Assembly (NCBI GenBank): GCA_052033935.1
Contig: JBPOJE010000025.1
Location: 20,263-84,262, forward strand
Direction of reading: 5' to 3'
Origin: JAGVUD01 sp052033935
Lineage (GTDB): Bacteria > Armatimonadota > UBA5829 > DSUL01
Length of the DNA stretch: 64,000 nt
Position numbers and translations under genes: made by a program. Every line of letters begins with the position of its first letter. Positions within the stretch are counted from its first letter, which is position 1. The notes beneath the pieces were generated by a model. It was not told the DNA's origin, made no database searches, and saw only the letters and a list, made by a program, of their open reading frames with translations. Shown here one piece after another: positions 30,385 through 38,193 of this stretch.

Positions 30385-31680
30385 CTATCTGCCGCTGTCT
30401 TCGTAAACGATCTTCCCCCGGACGATGGTGGCAACCGCCCTGCCGGTCAGTTCCCAACCCGCAAATGCGGTGTTGCGCGAGCGCGAGCGCATCTTTGTGG
30501 GGTCCACCACCCATTTCACCGCCGGATCAATTATCGTGATGTCCGCCGGGGCCCCTGCCTCAAGACGCCCTCCGGGCAAATCCAGAATTCTCGCCGCCGC
30601 GGCGCTCATCTTCCCGATCGCATCCCGCAGGCTCAGCACGCCAGCCTGCACCAGATGCGTCAGCACAAGCCCGAGCGCCGTTTCCAGCCCCGTCATCCCG
30701 AATGCCGCCGCCTGGAACTCACACTCTTTCTCGTTGGCGGCGTGCGGAGCGTGATCGGTGGCAATGGCGTCTATCGTGCCGTCCGCCAGCCCGGCCTTCA
30801 CCGCATCCTGGCAGGCCTTTGTTCTGAGCGGCGGGTTGCACTTGGCAAGCGTGTTGTAGCCGCGAACGTCTTCGTCCGTCAGGCAGAAGTACTGCGGGCA
30901 GGTCTCGCAGGTCACTGTTGTTCCCCGTGCCTTTGCCTGCCGTACCAGCTCGATTGCCTTCTCCGACGATATGTGCTGAATGTGCAGTCGGCAGCCGGTC
31001 AGCTCGGCAATCTCGATGTTGCGGGCAACCTGCAGGTCTTCCGCTGTTTTCGGCATGCCTTTCAGGCCCATAACGGTGGATGTGAGCCCCTCGTTCATCA
31101 CCCCGCCCTTTGTGAGCGCCTTGTCCTCACAGTGGGTTAGAAGGGGCAGGTCGAACGTCCGGCAGTACTCCATCACCCGGCGCGTCATCTCGGCGGACTG
31201 AAGCGGGAAGGCATCGTCGGTCACGGCAACGGCGCCCGCGTCCTTCGCGTCCGCGATTTCCGACATTTCGGTGTTCTCGTTGCCGCGCGTCGCCGCAACC
31301 GCTGGATACACGCGGACGGGGCTGGTCTCCCGCGCACGCCTGGCCACGAACTCCACGGTTGCCCGGTTATCTGTCGCGGGGAGTGTGTTCGGCATCGGAA
31401 CCACCGCGGTGAAGCCTCCCGCTGCCGCCGCCCTGCCGCCTGTCTCGATCGTCTCCTTGTATTCGTGTCCGGGTTCCCTCAGATGCACGTGCATATCCAC
31501 AAGTCCCGGCGTCACAATCAGCCCGTGAGCGTCGAATATCCGATCATCCGCCTGTGCCATGCCTGCCGGGAGACGATCCCCACACCATGCGATAAGGCCG
31601 TCCTCAATGAGAATGTCGCCCGTCCGGTCACATCCGGCCACCGGGTCAAGAATCCGTCCGCCCTCAATTCGCAGCCGCAT
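30385..31680 (-). CDS. pyrC: Dihydroorotase
   Basis: Cyclises carbamoyl aspartate to dihydroorotate. The 431-residue protein is a class I (Bacillus-like) dihydroorotase with the zinc motif 'DMHVHLREPG', 'LLTHCEDKAL', 'LHIQHISSEKAIELVR', and the catalytic 'AIATDHAPHAANEKE'. The ATG at 31680 is preceded by GGGAGG with 8 bases spacing and aligns with the usual family start; the gene overlaps the end of pyrB by 17 bases, which supports coupled translation. Confidence 0.96.
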   Translation of the reverse strand: MRLRIEGGRILDPVAGCDRTGDILIEDGLIAWCGDRLPAGMAQADDRIFDAHGLIVTPGLVDMHVHLREPGHEYKETIETGGRAAAAGGFTAVVPMPNTLPATDNRATVEFVARRARETSPVRVYPAVAATRGNENTEMSEIADAKDAGAVAVTDDAFPLQSAEMTRRVMEYCRTFDLPLLTHCEDKALTKGGVMNEGLTSTVMGLKGMPKTAEDLQVARNIEIAELTGCRLHIQHISSEKAIELVRQAKARGTTVTCETCPQYFCLTDEDVRGYNTLAKCNPPLRTKACQDAVKAGLADGTIDAIATDHAPHAANEKECEFQAAAFGMTGLETALGLVLTHLVQAGVLSLRDAIGKMSAAAARILDLPGGRLEAGAPADITIIDPAVKWVVDPTKMRSRSRNTAFAGWELTGRAVATIVRGKIVYEDSGR

Positions 31681-32602
31681 CTGTTGAACCTCCCAGCAGA
31701 AGGTAAAGCAGCGCCATCCGCACCGCAACGCCGTTTGTCACCTGCTCGGTGACGACCGAGAACTCTCCATCCGCGACGTCGGGTGCTATCTCGACGCCCC
31801 TGTTCATCGGGCCGGGGTGCATCACGAGCACATCGGGTTGAGCTTCGCGCAGCACGTTGCTGTTGACCCCGAACTTCTGCGCGTACTCCCGTAGTGACGG
31901 GAAAAGCCCCGCCTCCTGCCGTTCGAGCTGAATCCTCAGCACGTTCACGACATCGCACCCTCGTATGCCGGAGCGAAGATCGGTGTGCGCCTCCACCGGA
32001 AGCTGCCTTATCTCAGCAGGTAGCAGCGTCTCCGGCCCCACGATGCGCACCGTTGCCCCCAGCTTTGTGAGACCCCAGATGTTCGAGCGCGCCACGCGGC
32101 TGTGAGCGATGTCGCCGACGATCGCAACCGTCAGCCCCACGATGCCGCCCTTGTGCTGCATGATCGTCAGCATGTCGAGCAGCGCCTGCGTCGGATGCTC
32201 GTGCGCCCCGTCTCCGGCGTTGATGACGTGCGCTCCTGTCAGGCTCGCCGTGAACTGCGCCGCGCCGCTCGCCGAGTGCCGGATCACGAACACGTCCGGC
32301 TTCATTGCGTCGAGCGTCAGTATCGTGTCCTTCAGCGACTCGCCCTTCCGCAGGCTGGATATGGATGCGGCAAAACCCGAGACATCCGCGGAGAGGATCT
32401 TCGCGGCCATCTCGAAGGACACCCGCGTCCGCGTGCTGTTCTCGAAGAACATCGTGACGACGGATTTGCCCCTCAACGTAGGGACTTTCTTGATGTCACG
32501 CGAGAGAATCTCCTTCATATCCGACGCCCTGTCGAGAATCAGGAGAATCTCCTCGCTGCTCATTTCCTGAAGCCCGAGAACATCCTTGCGCGTCAGGTTC
32601 AC
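31664..32602 (-). CDS. pyrB: Aspartate carbamoyltransferase catalytic subunit
   Basis: Condenses carbamoyl phosphate with aspartate. The 312-residue protein has 'FFENSTRTRVSFEMA' (carbamoyl-phosphate loop, STRTR), 'GDGAHEHPTQALLD', 'VAIVGDIAHSRVARSN' and 'HPGPMNRGVEI'. No pyrI regulatory-subunit gene lies nearby, as in Bacillus-type operons. The ATG overlaps the stop of pyrR (ATGA at 32599-32602). Confidence 0.97.
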   Translation of the reverse strand: MNLTRKDVLGLQEMSSEEILLILDRASDMKEILSRDIKKVPTLRGKSVVTMFFENSTRTRVSFEMAAKILSADVSGFAASISSLRKGESLKDTILTLDAMKPDVFVIRHSASGAAQFTASLTGAHVINAGDGAHEHPTQALLDMLTIMQHKGGIVGLTVAIVGDIAHSRVARSNIWGLTKLGATVRIVGPETLLPAEIRQLPVEAHTDLRSGIRGCDVVNVLRIQLERQEAGLFPSLREYAQKFGVNSNVLREAQPDVLVMHPGPMNRGVEIAPDVADGEFSVVTEQVTNGVAVRMALLYLLLGGSTDAAAN

Positions 32603-33156
32603 TTCGCTCCCTCCTCAGCTACAGGCTTCTGAATGCAGACCCGGTCGTCTCCCGGAGTCTCGCCTACCGTCACCAGCACTTCCTCGCGCCTCGATGTCGG
32701 CAGGTTCTTGCCGACATAGTCCGGCCGTACAGGAAGCTCCCTGTGCCCACGGTCCACCAGCACGGCAAGCTGAATGGATGACGGCCGCCCGAAGTCCACG
32801 AGCGCTTCCAGTGCGCTGCGTGCCGTTCGGCCCGTGAACATCACGTCGTCAACCAGGATAACCGTGCGTCCTGTGAGAGAGTGGGGGATGTCCGTGGGAT
32901 TCACCGCGGCGGTGCGGGAGCCGTAGTCGTCGCGATAAAGAGAAATGTCGAGGGTTCCGAAGGGCAACTCCGCGCCCTCTATGGCCTGAATAGCCTGGCG
33001 GATTCGAAGCGCGAGAGGAACGCCCTTCCTCTGAATACCGATGATCACGAGTCCCGCCGCGCCGTGATTGCGCTCGATGATCTCATGCGAAATTCTGGCA
33101 ATGGCGCGCCGGATTTCATCCGCGTCCATCACCTGGTTGATCTCGTCAACGGCCAT
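32599..33156 (-). CDS. pyrR: Bifunctional pyr operon attenuation regulator / uracil phosphoribosyltransferase
   Basis: PyrR binds a leader RNA loop when charged with UMP and promotes termination; it also has UPRTase activity. The 185-residue protein has the PRPP-binding loop 'VILVDDVMFTGRTARSA' and 'GLVIIGIQRKGVPLA'. The ATG at 33156 has GGAGGG seven bases upstream. It is the first gene of the operon, and the leader in front of it contains a matching PyrR-binding site and terminator, so it most likely controls its own operon. Confidence 0.96.
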   Translation of the reverse strand: MAVDEINQVMDADEIRRAIARISHEIIERNHGAAGLVIIGIQRKGVPLALRIRQAIQAIEGAELPFGTLDISLYRDDYGSRTAAVNPTDIPHSLTGRTVILVDDVMFTGRTARSALEALVDFGRPSSIQLAVLVDRGHRELPVRPDYVGKNLPTSRREEVLVTVGETPGDDRVCIQKPVAEEGAK

Positions 33157-33181
33157 CTGGCGACCCTCCGTCGCGTGTCGC

Positions 33182-33203
33182 GTGCCCGCATTCCGGCGGG
33201 CAC
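33182..33203 (-). other. Hairpin just after the attenuator U-run
   Basis: GTGCCCGC and GCGGGCAC form a perfect 8-bp stem around a 6-base loop, directly after the U-run of the pyr terminator and 26 bases before the pyrR ATG. On read-through transcripts it may shape access to the GGAGGG site, or protect the 5' end; its role is unknown. Confidence 0.55.
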
Positions 33204-33234
33204 AAAAAAGCCTCCCTGCGAAACGCAAGGCGGC
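33204..33234 (-). terminator. Attenuator terminator of the pyr operon
   Basis: On the minus strand an 11-bp stem GCCGCCTTGCG / CGCAGGGAGGC (one mismatch, one wobble, 3-base loop) is followed by six T residues (complement of 33204-33209). It lies between the promoter and pyrR, so it must be bypassed for operon expression. Its inner part can pair instead with the upstream PyrR-binding loop. Confidence 0.88.
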
Positions 33235-33301
33235 CTGTGCGGTGCGCCGGGAGCCGCGTGCCTGCTCCTTCAACCGGCGCTGTCTGTATCCGTACCGTCT
33301 C

Positions 33302-33322
33302 CCTTGCTAGCCTCGCAGGACT
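33302..33322 (-). promoter_or_regulatory. PyrR-binding loop / antiterminator strand in the pyr leader
   Basis: The RNA reads AGUCCUGCGAGGCU (complement of 33309-33322), a full match to the PyrR-binding consensus ARUCCNGNGAGGYU known from Bacillus leaders. The overlapping strand CCTGCGA...GCAAGG can pair with the terminator segment CCTTGC...TCGCAGG (7 plus 6 base pairs around a small internal loop). Antiterminator and terminator are therefore mutually exclusive. PyrR binding would block the antiterminator and stop transcription when UMP is high. Confidence 0.88.
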
Positions 33323-33396
33323 AACTTAAAGGCGATGTCCCGGGCACTCCCGGAACGAGCGCGGCCAACCGTCCGCGCTCCATCCAAACCACCGGG

Positions 33397-33425
33397 ATTG
33401 TAGTCAACGCTCCGCGCCCTGTCAA
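33397..33425 (-). promoter_or_regulatory. Sigma70 promoter of the pyr operon
   Basis: On the minus strand TTGACA (complement of 33420-33425) is followed by a 17-base spacer and TACAAT (complement of 33397-33402), six and five of six consensus bases. Transcription would start near 33390, giving a leader of about 234 bases that contains the PyrR loop and the terminator. Confidence 0.85.
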
Positions 33426-33539
33426 CGGAATCGGCACCTTTTAGGTATGATTTCTGCTGCGGCAGGAACCCTGCGCGGGTATTCGGGTATTCTTAACTCA
33501 TGGGCCGCCTGCGAGCGGCCATCAGATTTCCAGAGACCA

Positions 33540-34370
33540 ATGAGACAAACCCTTCCCGTCTTCATCCTATCGCTCTGCGCGGCCGCTTCATTCGCGCGGA
33601 GTATGCCGGAGGTCACTCCGGTGATCGAGCCCATGCCCGCCCTGCGCAGGCCATCAGTCGTGCTGCGCGCGCCGGAGGTGTGGCGCGAAGGCAAGGATGC
33701 CGAAATCGTCGTCGAGACCACCGATGTGGCCATCGCTTCCGTTTCTGTGTACGTCACCGCCGAGCGGACGCCCGTGGGTGGCAAATCCCGTGGCGAGTTC
33801 ACCTGCGTGCTTGTTCCCGCTACCCCGGTCGGATATTCCATCGAGATGCCGAATGTCACGTTTGTGCGCCACGCATTCAAGGTGCCCTTCTACGATGCCG
33901 TTCGCCTCCGTCTCATCGCCAAGGGTTTTGACGCGGCTGGCCTCGAAGTAGCGCGGGCGAAGATGCTCGTCACTTTCGTCCCGGCGTCGGTGCCGGCGGA
34001 TATGGCGAGTGGTGTCGTCGTCAGCAAGTCGCGCCAGCGGATGTTCGCGCTCAAGGACGGCGTGGTGAAGGCCGCCTGGGTGGTTTCAACGGGCCGGCGT
34101 CACAAAGACGGCGGAGGCCCGACTCCCACGATGGTCTCCCGCATCCACAACAAGATGCGCGTGGCGCACTCAAACCGCTACGCAGTGGATATGCGCTACT
34201 GGAACGCCATCACAAGTGACGGGCGCTATGGTATCCACGCCACCTGGCCGAGTAAATACCCGAGGCTGGGAACACCCGATTCGCACGGCTGCGTGCGCCT
34301 GCACTATGTCGACGCGCGGGAGTTCTACAAGATGGCACCCGTGGGGTGGCCGGTCGTCGTTACGCAGTAG
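33540..34370 (+). CDS. L,D-transpeptidase (YkuD domain), exported
   Basis: YkuD enzymes make 3-3 crosslinks in peptidoglycan or attach proteins to it through a catalytic Cys. The 276-residue product starts at ATG 33540 with a short signal peptide (TLPVFILSLCAAASFA) and then has a beta-rich N-terminal domain. The YkuD domain runs from about residue 155 ('VVVSKSRQRMFALKDGVV') to 'GRYGIHATWPSKYPRLGTPD' and the catalytic 'SHGCVRLHYVDAREFY'. The upstream ribosome binding site is weak. It is divergent from the pyr operon and shares its regulatory gap; no clear promoter of its own is visible (TATGAT at 33446 is a possible -10). Confidence 0.88.
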   Translation: MRQTLPVFILSLCAAASFARSMPEVTPVIEPMPALRRPSVVLRAPEVWREGKDAEIVVETTDVAIASVSVYVTAERTPVGGKSRGEFTCVLVPATPVGYSIEMPNVTFVRHAFKVPFYDAVRLRLIAKGFDAAGLEVARAKMLVTFVPASVPADMASGVVVSKSRQRMFALKDGVVKAAWVVSTGRRHKDGGGPTPTMVSRIHNKMRVAHSNRYAVDMRYWNAITSDGRYGIHATWPSKYPRLGTPDSHGCVRLHYVDAREFYKMAPVGWPVVVTQ

Positions 34371-34418
34371 TGCCAAGGGACGGCGGTGTCCGTAGCAGCG
34401 GCGAGGCGCGAAACGGCC

Positions 34419-35519
34419 TCAGAAAGCGATGCGGTGGCGGCGAATGTACACGCCCATCACCAGCCCGAGAGCGGTCATTGTCGCGAGCAGGTTGCTTGGC
34501 CCGTAGCTGCAGAGCGGGAGCGGCACACCCGTGACGGGCATAATCCCCAGCGTCATCCCGATATTCACGAAGATATGAAACAGCAGCATTGCCAGCACGC
34601 CGCCGGCAAGGCAGCGGCCCAGGCGTTCCTCGGTGGACTGCATGGCGTTTACCACCCGGCTCACCAGCAACCAGAACATGCCCACCAGCGCCGCCGCGCC
34701 CGCGAAGCCGAACTCCTCGCCCACCACCGTGAAGATGAAGTCTGTGTGCTGCTCCGGGATGAAGTTGAGCTGGCTCTGTGTCCCCTGGCGGTATCCGAGT
34801 CCCTTCAACTGCCCCGAGCCTATCGCAATCCGCGACTGACGGATGTGATAGCCGCTTCCGCGCGGATCGGCGTCGGGGTTGAAGCACGACGTCAGCCGTG
34901 CCTTCTGATAGTCCTTGATGATACCGGTGTTCCACGCGATGGCGCTCAGAACAACGGCCCCCACCACAACCCACGCGATGTGCGCCGCCCGCACTCCCGC
35001 CGCCATGGAGACGCCCAGCCAGATTGTGCCCAGCACGAGCGCTGTGCCGAGATCCGGCTGTTTGAAGATCAGAAACAGGGGCAGCCCCACATGCGCGAGC
35101 GACTTCAGAACGGTGCGAAGATCGCCGATTTCGTCATAATGCCGTACAAACAGCACGGAAAGGGTAATAATGAGGGCGACCTTCGCGGGCTCGGAAGGCT
35201 GGATATCTATCGGCCCTATGCTGATCCAGCGCTGAGCGCCATGTGAGTGACGCCCGAAGATGTCCACAATCAGCAGCATAAGGACCGTGAGCCAGTAAAT
35301 CCATCCGGATATCCGCGGCAGGAAGTTGTCATCCAGTGCGGCTGCAATCGCCAGCAGCACCAGCCCGATGAGAGCGCTGCCAATCTGCTTCTGCAGAAGC
35401 GAGAACGCGAACTTGCCTCCTCCCGCCGCCGAGAAGATGGCGAATATCCCGCACAAACTGATCGCCGTCAACAGGAGCAGCAGCAGCCAGTCAATGTTCT
35501 TGAGAGTTCTGGATCGCAT
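34419..35519 (-). CDS. rodA: Rod-shape/peptidoglycan polymerase of the SEDS family (RodA-like)
   Basis: SEDS proteins polymerise glycan strands from lipid II during elongation. The 366-residue protein has about ten membrane segments and family motifs 'AQRWISIGPIDIQPSEPAKVA', 'QPDLGTALVL', 'GSGYHIRQSRIAIGSGQLKG', 'FIPEQHTDFIFTVVGEEFGF', and 'GVPLPLCSYGPSNLL'. The 'KG.G..GTQSQLNFIPEQHTDF' wording is typical of RodA rather than FtsW. ATG 35519 is chosen; ATG 35537 is an alternative. No ribosome binding site is obvious. No penicillin-binding partner is adjacent. The N-terminus overlaps the possible start of the divergent peptidase gene. Confidence 0.93.
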   Translation of the reverse strand: MRSRTLKNIDWLLLLLLTAISLCGIFAIFSAAGGGKFAFSLLQKQIGSALIGLVLLAIAAALDDNFLPRISGWIYWLTVLMLLIVDIFGRHSHGAQRWISIGPIDIQPSEPAKVALIITLSVLFVRHYDEIGDLRTVLKSLAHVGLPLFLIFKQPDLGTALVLGTIWLGVSMAAGVRAAHIAWVVVGAVVLSAIAWNTGIIKDYQKARLTSCFNPDADPRGSGYHIRQSRIAIGSGQLKGLGYRQGTQSQLNFIPEQHTDFIFTVVGEEFGFAGAAALVGMFWLLVSRVVNAMQSTEERLGRCLAGGVLAMLLFHIFVNIGMTLGIMPVTGVPLPLCSYGPSNLLATMTALGLVMGVYIRRHRIAF

Positions 35520-36855
35520 AGTAACAGCGCGCGGCATCGCGCAACCACGCCTGTTTGCCCGCGCCGCCGCAGCTATTCTAGCAGGGATGGCCCTGTTCGT
35601 CGCGGCCTTTTTGCCCGCCAGCGCCGCAAAGATAGTGACCCGCACTCTGCCCAATGGAGTCAAGCTGATCGCCGCCCCCGATCCGGCGCTTCGGCTCGCC
35701 TCGCTGGACGTGTGGGTGCGGGCGGGTGCCGCCCTCGAGAAGCCCGATGAGGCGGGAGCGGCGCACTTCCTGGAGCATGTTATCTTCAAGGGCACCCCCA
35801 CGCGGCCGGCGGGCAAGCTCGACCAGGAGATGGAGAGCCTGGGAGCTACGCTTAACGCCCAGACCTCGCGTGACTGGGCGCATTTCTACACGACCGTGGC
35901 AGCGGAGTATCTCGACACCGCTATTGATGTGCTATCGGACGCGCTGCTCAGCCCCGCGTTCAAGGACAACGACGTCGAGAGGGAGCGCCGGGTCATTCAA
36001 CTCGAGATCGCCAGCCGCCGCGCCGAGCCGATGCAGGTTCTGGACGAAGCCATGACCGAAGCGCTCTTCGGCGGGCACCCTTACGGACGGCCGGTTTATG
36101 GCACGGTCGAGCAAGTCAAGGCGCTGAACGCGGCCAAACTGCACGCCTTTCGGGATCGCTGCTATACAGGCGCCGCGATGACGGTCATCGTGGCGGGCAA
36201 TGTTGACCCGGAGGATGTGCTGAAGAAGCTGGCGGCCCGCTTCGACAAGGTCCCGCGCGGCGAGGCGCCCGCGTGGCCGGAGCCCGCCGCCGGGCCGGAG
36301 AGCCGCACCATGGTGGAACTGCCCCGTGCCGGCGACGGTTCCGAGTGGCTCGGAATCTGCTTCCTCGGGCCGTCCGTCGCCGAGCCGGCGGATGTCTGGG
36401 CGACTGACATCCTGGTTTCGTGTCTGGTGCGCAAGGGGGCGGGGATTGCCTACGACCGCCTTGTGACGCGCGACAAGACGGCGCTCGCGGCGGACACGAG
36501 TTTCCTGACGCAGCGGCTTCCTTCGCTGATCGGCATTGCCGTGGCGCCGCTCAGCGGAAAGACTGACGACTGCATAGCGGCCGTGCTGGAGGAGATCGGC
36601 AAAATCCGAACGGGCGGCGTGCCGGAAGCCGAACTCGAGCAGGCCCGCAGGTTCGTGCTGGGCACCTACGCCTTCGATATTGAGACCGCTTCGGGGCAGG
36701 CCTCAAGCCTCGGTTTCTATTCAGTCATAAGCAGCGTGCAGGACAGTGTAAACTACATCGCGAGCATTCGTGCTGTAACCGCCGCGGATGTGAAGCGGGT
36801 CGCTGGAGAGTATCTCGATCCGGACAGAGCGGTGATTGTGAGGATGACGAAATGA
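35494..36855 (+). CDS. M16 family zinc peptidase (catalytic partner)
   Basis: M16B peptidases (mitochondrial-processing-peptidase-like) act as a pair of half-barrels. This one carries the inverted zinc motif HFLEH (about residues 91-95 from 35494) in 'AAHFLEHVIFKGTPTRPAG', and the downstream Glu region 'ERRVIQLEIASR'. From ATG 35494 there is a plausible signal sequence (RLFARAAAAILAGMALFVAAFLPASAA); ATG 35587 would leave only its hydrophobic core. The earlier start would overlap the divergent rodA start by 26 bases. The stop overlaps the next M16 gene (ATGA), so the two are co-translated and probably form a heterodimer in the periplasm or outside the cell. Confidence 0.87.
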   Translation: MFLRVLDRIVTARGIAQPRLFARAAAAILAGMALFVAAFLPASAAKIVTRTLPNGVKLIAAPDPALRLASLDVWVRAGAALEKPDEAGAAHFLEHVIFKGTPTRPAGKLDQEMESLGATLNAQTSRDWAHFYTTVAAEYLDTAIDVLSDALLSPAFKDNDVERERRVIQLEIASRRAEPMQVLDEAMTEALFGGHPYGRPVYGTVEQVKALNAAKLHAFRDRCYTGAAMTVIVAGNVDPEDVLKKLAARFDKVPRGEAPAWPEPAAGPESRTMVELPRAGDGSEWLGICFLGPSVAEPADVWATDILVSCLVRKGAGIAYDRLVTRDKTALAADTSFLTQRLPSLIGIAVAPLSGKTDDCIAAVLEEIGKIRTGGVPEAELEQARRFVLGTYAFDIETASGQASSLGFYSVISSVQDSVNYIASIRAVTAADVKRVAGEYLDPDRAVIVRMTK

Positions 36856-38189
36856 AGAGACTCACCGCAGTGGCGCTCGCGCTCCTGTTCGTCACGTCCG
36901 TTGTCCTGCCTGCGTGCGCGCAGGAGGCGCGCGGCGTGCGCAAGGTTACCTTCCCGAACGGGTTCCGGCTGCTCGTGAAGCCCGAGAGGGGCAAGGGGCT
37001 CATCGCGCTTACGGCGGTCATACGCGCCGGGGCACCGGAAGAGAAGGACAGGCCCGGCATCGGGCGGGTGCTGGCCCGCACCCTGCTATCGGGGGCGAAA
37101 AACCTCTCTCCCCGGCGGCTTGCACAGCTCTCCGACGAAGTCGGGGGCGAGTTCTCGGTCACCTGGGACCTCGACTATACGGAAGTTTACGTCTCGACCA
37201 CGAGCGACCAGCTATCAAGCGCGCTGCAGCTTCTCGCCGAAACGCTGGTGGACCCGAAGTTCGATCCGAAGCTGGTCGAAGAGGCAAAAACAGCCATCGC
37301 CGATGATATCGCGTTGGTGAAGAAGAAATCCTTCCAACTCGGTTACGACGAGCTGCGCCGCATCCTCTATGCGGATTCGCCCTACGGGAGGCCACTGCTC
37401 GGTGATCGCTGGGCGGTGGAAGCGGTGACGCCCACCGCTCTGCACGAGTACGCGGACAAATGGTTCGTTCCCTCCAACATGGTGCTTGCCGTGGTGGGTG
37501 ACGTGACATTTGAGGATGCGCAGGAAGCAGCGAAGCTCTGGTTTGCGCGTAAGCCCGCCGTTGCCCAGCCGAAGCGTCCGGAAGTCCTCGACAACCCCGG
37601 CCCTGCTGCCCCCCCGTCCGTGCTCGAGGTGGACTCGGGCGCGGCGTACGTGGTGGCGGGCTCGCTTGCGGCGGGGCTTGCCTCGCCCGATTATGCGGCC
37701 GACATGGTGGTCTCGACGGTGCTCGGGGGCGGCAAGGCAAGCCGCATGTTCCGCGAACTGAGGGAACGGGACAGCCTGGCGTACGAACTAGGTACCCTAA
37801 TGCCGCCGCTCCTCTACCAGTCTCACATTGTCGCCTATGTCGCCAGCGCCCCCTACTATGTCACTACGAGCGACGCGACCGTTCAGCCGCTGACCGACAC
37901 CGTGCGTGCGGCGTTGAAAGAGACCGTGGAGTCCCTGCGCGCCCGGCCTATCACGGCAGAAGAAGTGGAGCGGGCCAAGCGCTACGTAATCGGCACCTAT
38001 GCGCTGCGCCACCAGCGTCAGCAGGAGCGCTCGAAGCATCTGGCGTGGTATGAGGCGATGGGAGTCGGCTTTGCCACCGACGACAGATTCGCCGAAAAGG
38101 TCAACGCAGTCACGCTTCAGGATGCCCAGGCGAGCGCGCGGAGGCTGTTTCAGCGCTCGGCGATGGTCGTTGTCGTGCCCAAGCAGTAA
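36852..38189 (+). CDS. M16 family protein without zinc motif (non-catalytic partner)
   Basis: The 445-residue protein has a signal peptide (TAVALALLFVTSVVLPACAQ) and the M16 fold outline ('VRKVTFPNGFRLLVKPE', 'SPYGRPLLGD', 'NMVLAVVGDVTFEDAQ'). Where HxxEH should be it reads GIGRVLARTLL, so zinc cannot be bound. It keeps the C-terminal Arg/Tyr-type signature ('ASRMFRELRERDSLAYELG') that M16B partners use to hold the substrate. This division of labour between a zinc subunit and an R/Y subunit is known for heterodimeric M16B enzymes. ATGA coupling with the upstream catalytic gene supports that reading. Confidence 0.88.
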   Translation: MKRLTAVALALLFVTSVVLPACAQEARGVRKVTFPNGFRLLVKPERGKGLIALTAVIRAGAPEEKDRPGIGRVLARTLLSGAKNLSPRRLAQLSDEVGGEFSVTWDLDYTEVYVSTTSDQLSSALQLLAETLVDPKFDPKLVEEAKTAIADDIALVKKKSFQLGYDELRRILYADSPYGRPLLGDRWAVEAVTPTALHEYADKWFVPSNMVLAVVGDVTFEDAQEAAKLWFARKPAVAQPKRPEVLDNPGPAAPPSVLEVDSGAAYVVAGSLAAGLASPDYAADMVVSTVLGGGKASRMFRELRERDSLAYELGTLMPPLLYQSHIVAYVASAPYYVTTSDATVQPLTDTVRAALKETVESLRARPITAEEVERAKRYVIGTYALRHQRQQERSKHLAWYEAMGVGFATDDRFAEKVNAVTLQDAQASARRLFQRSAMVVVVPKQ

Positions 38190-38193
38190 GTGC

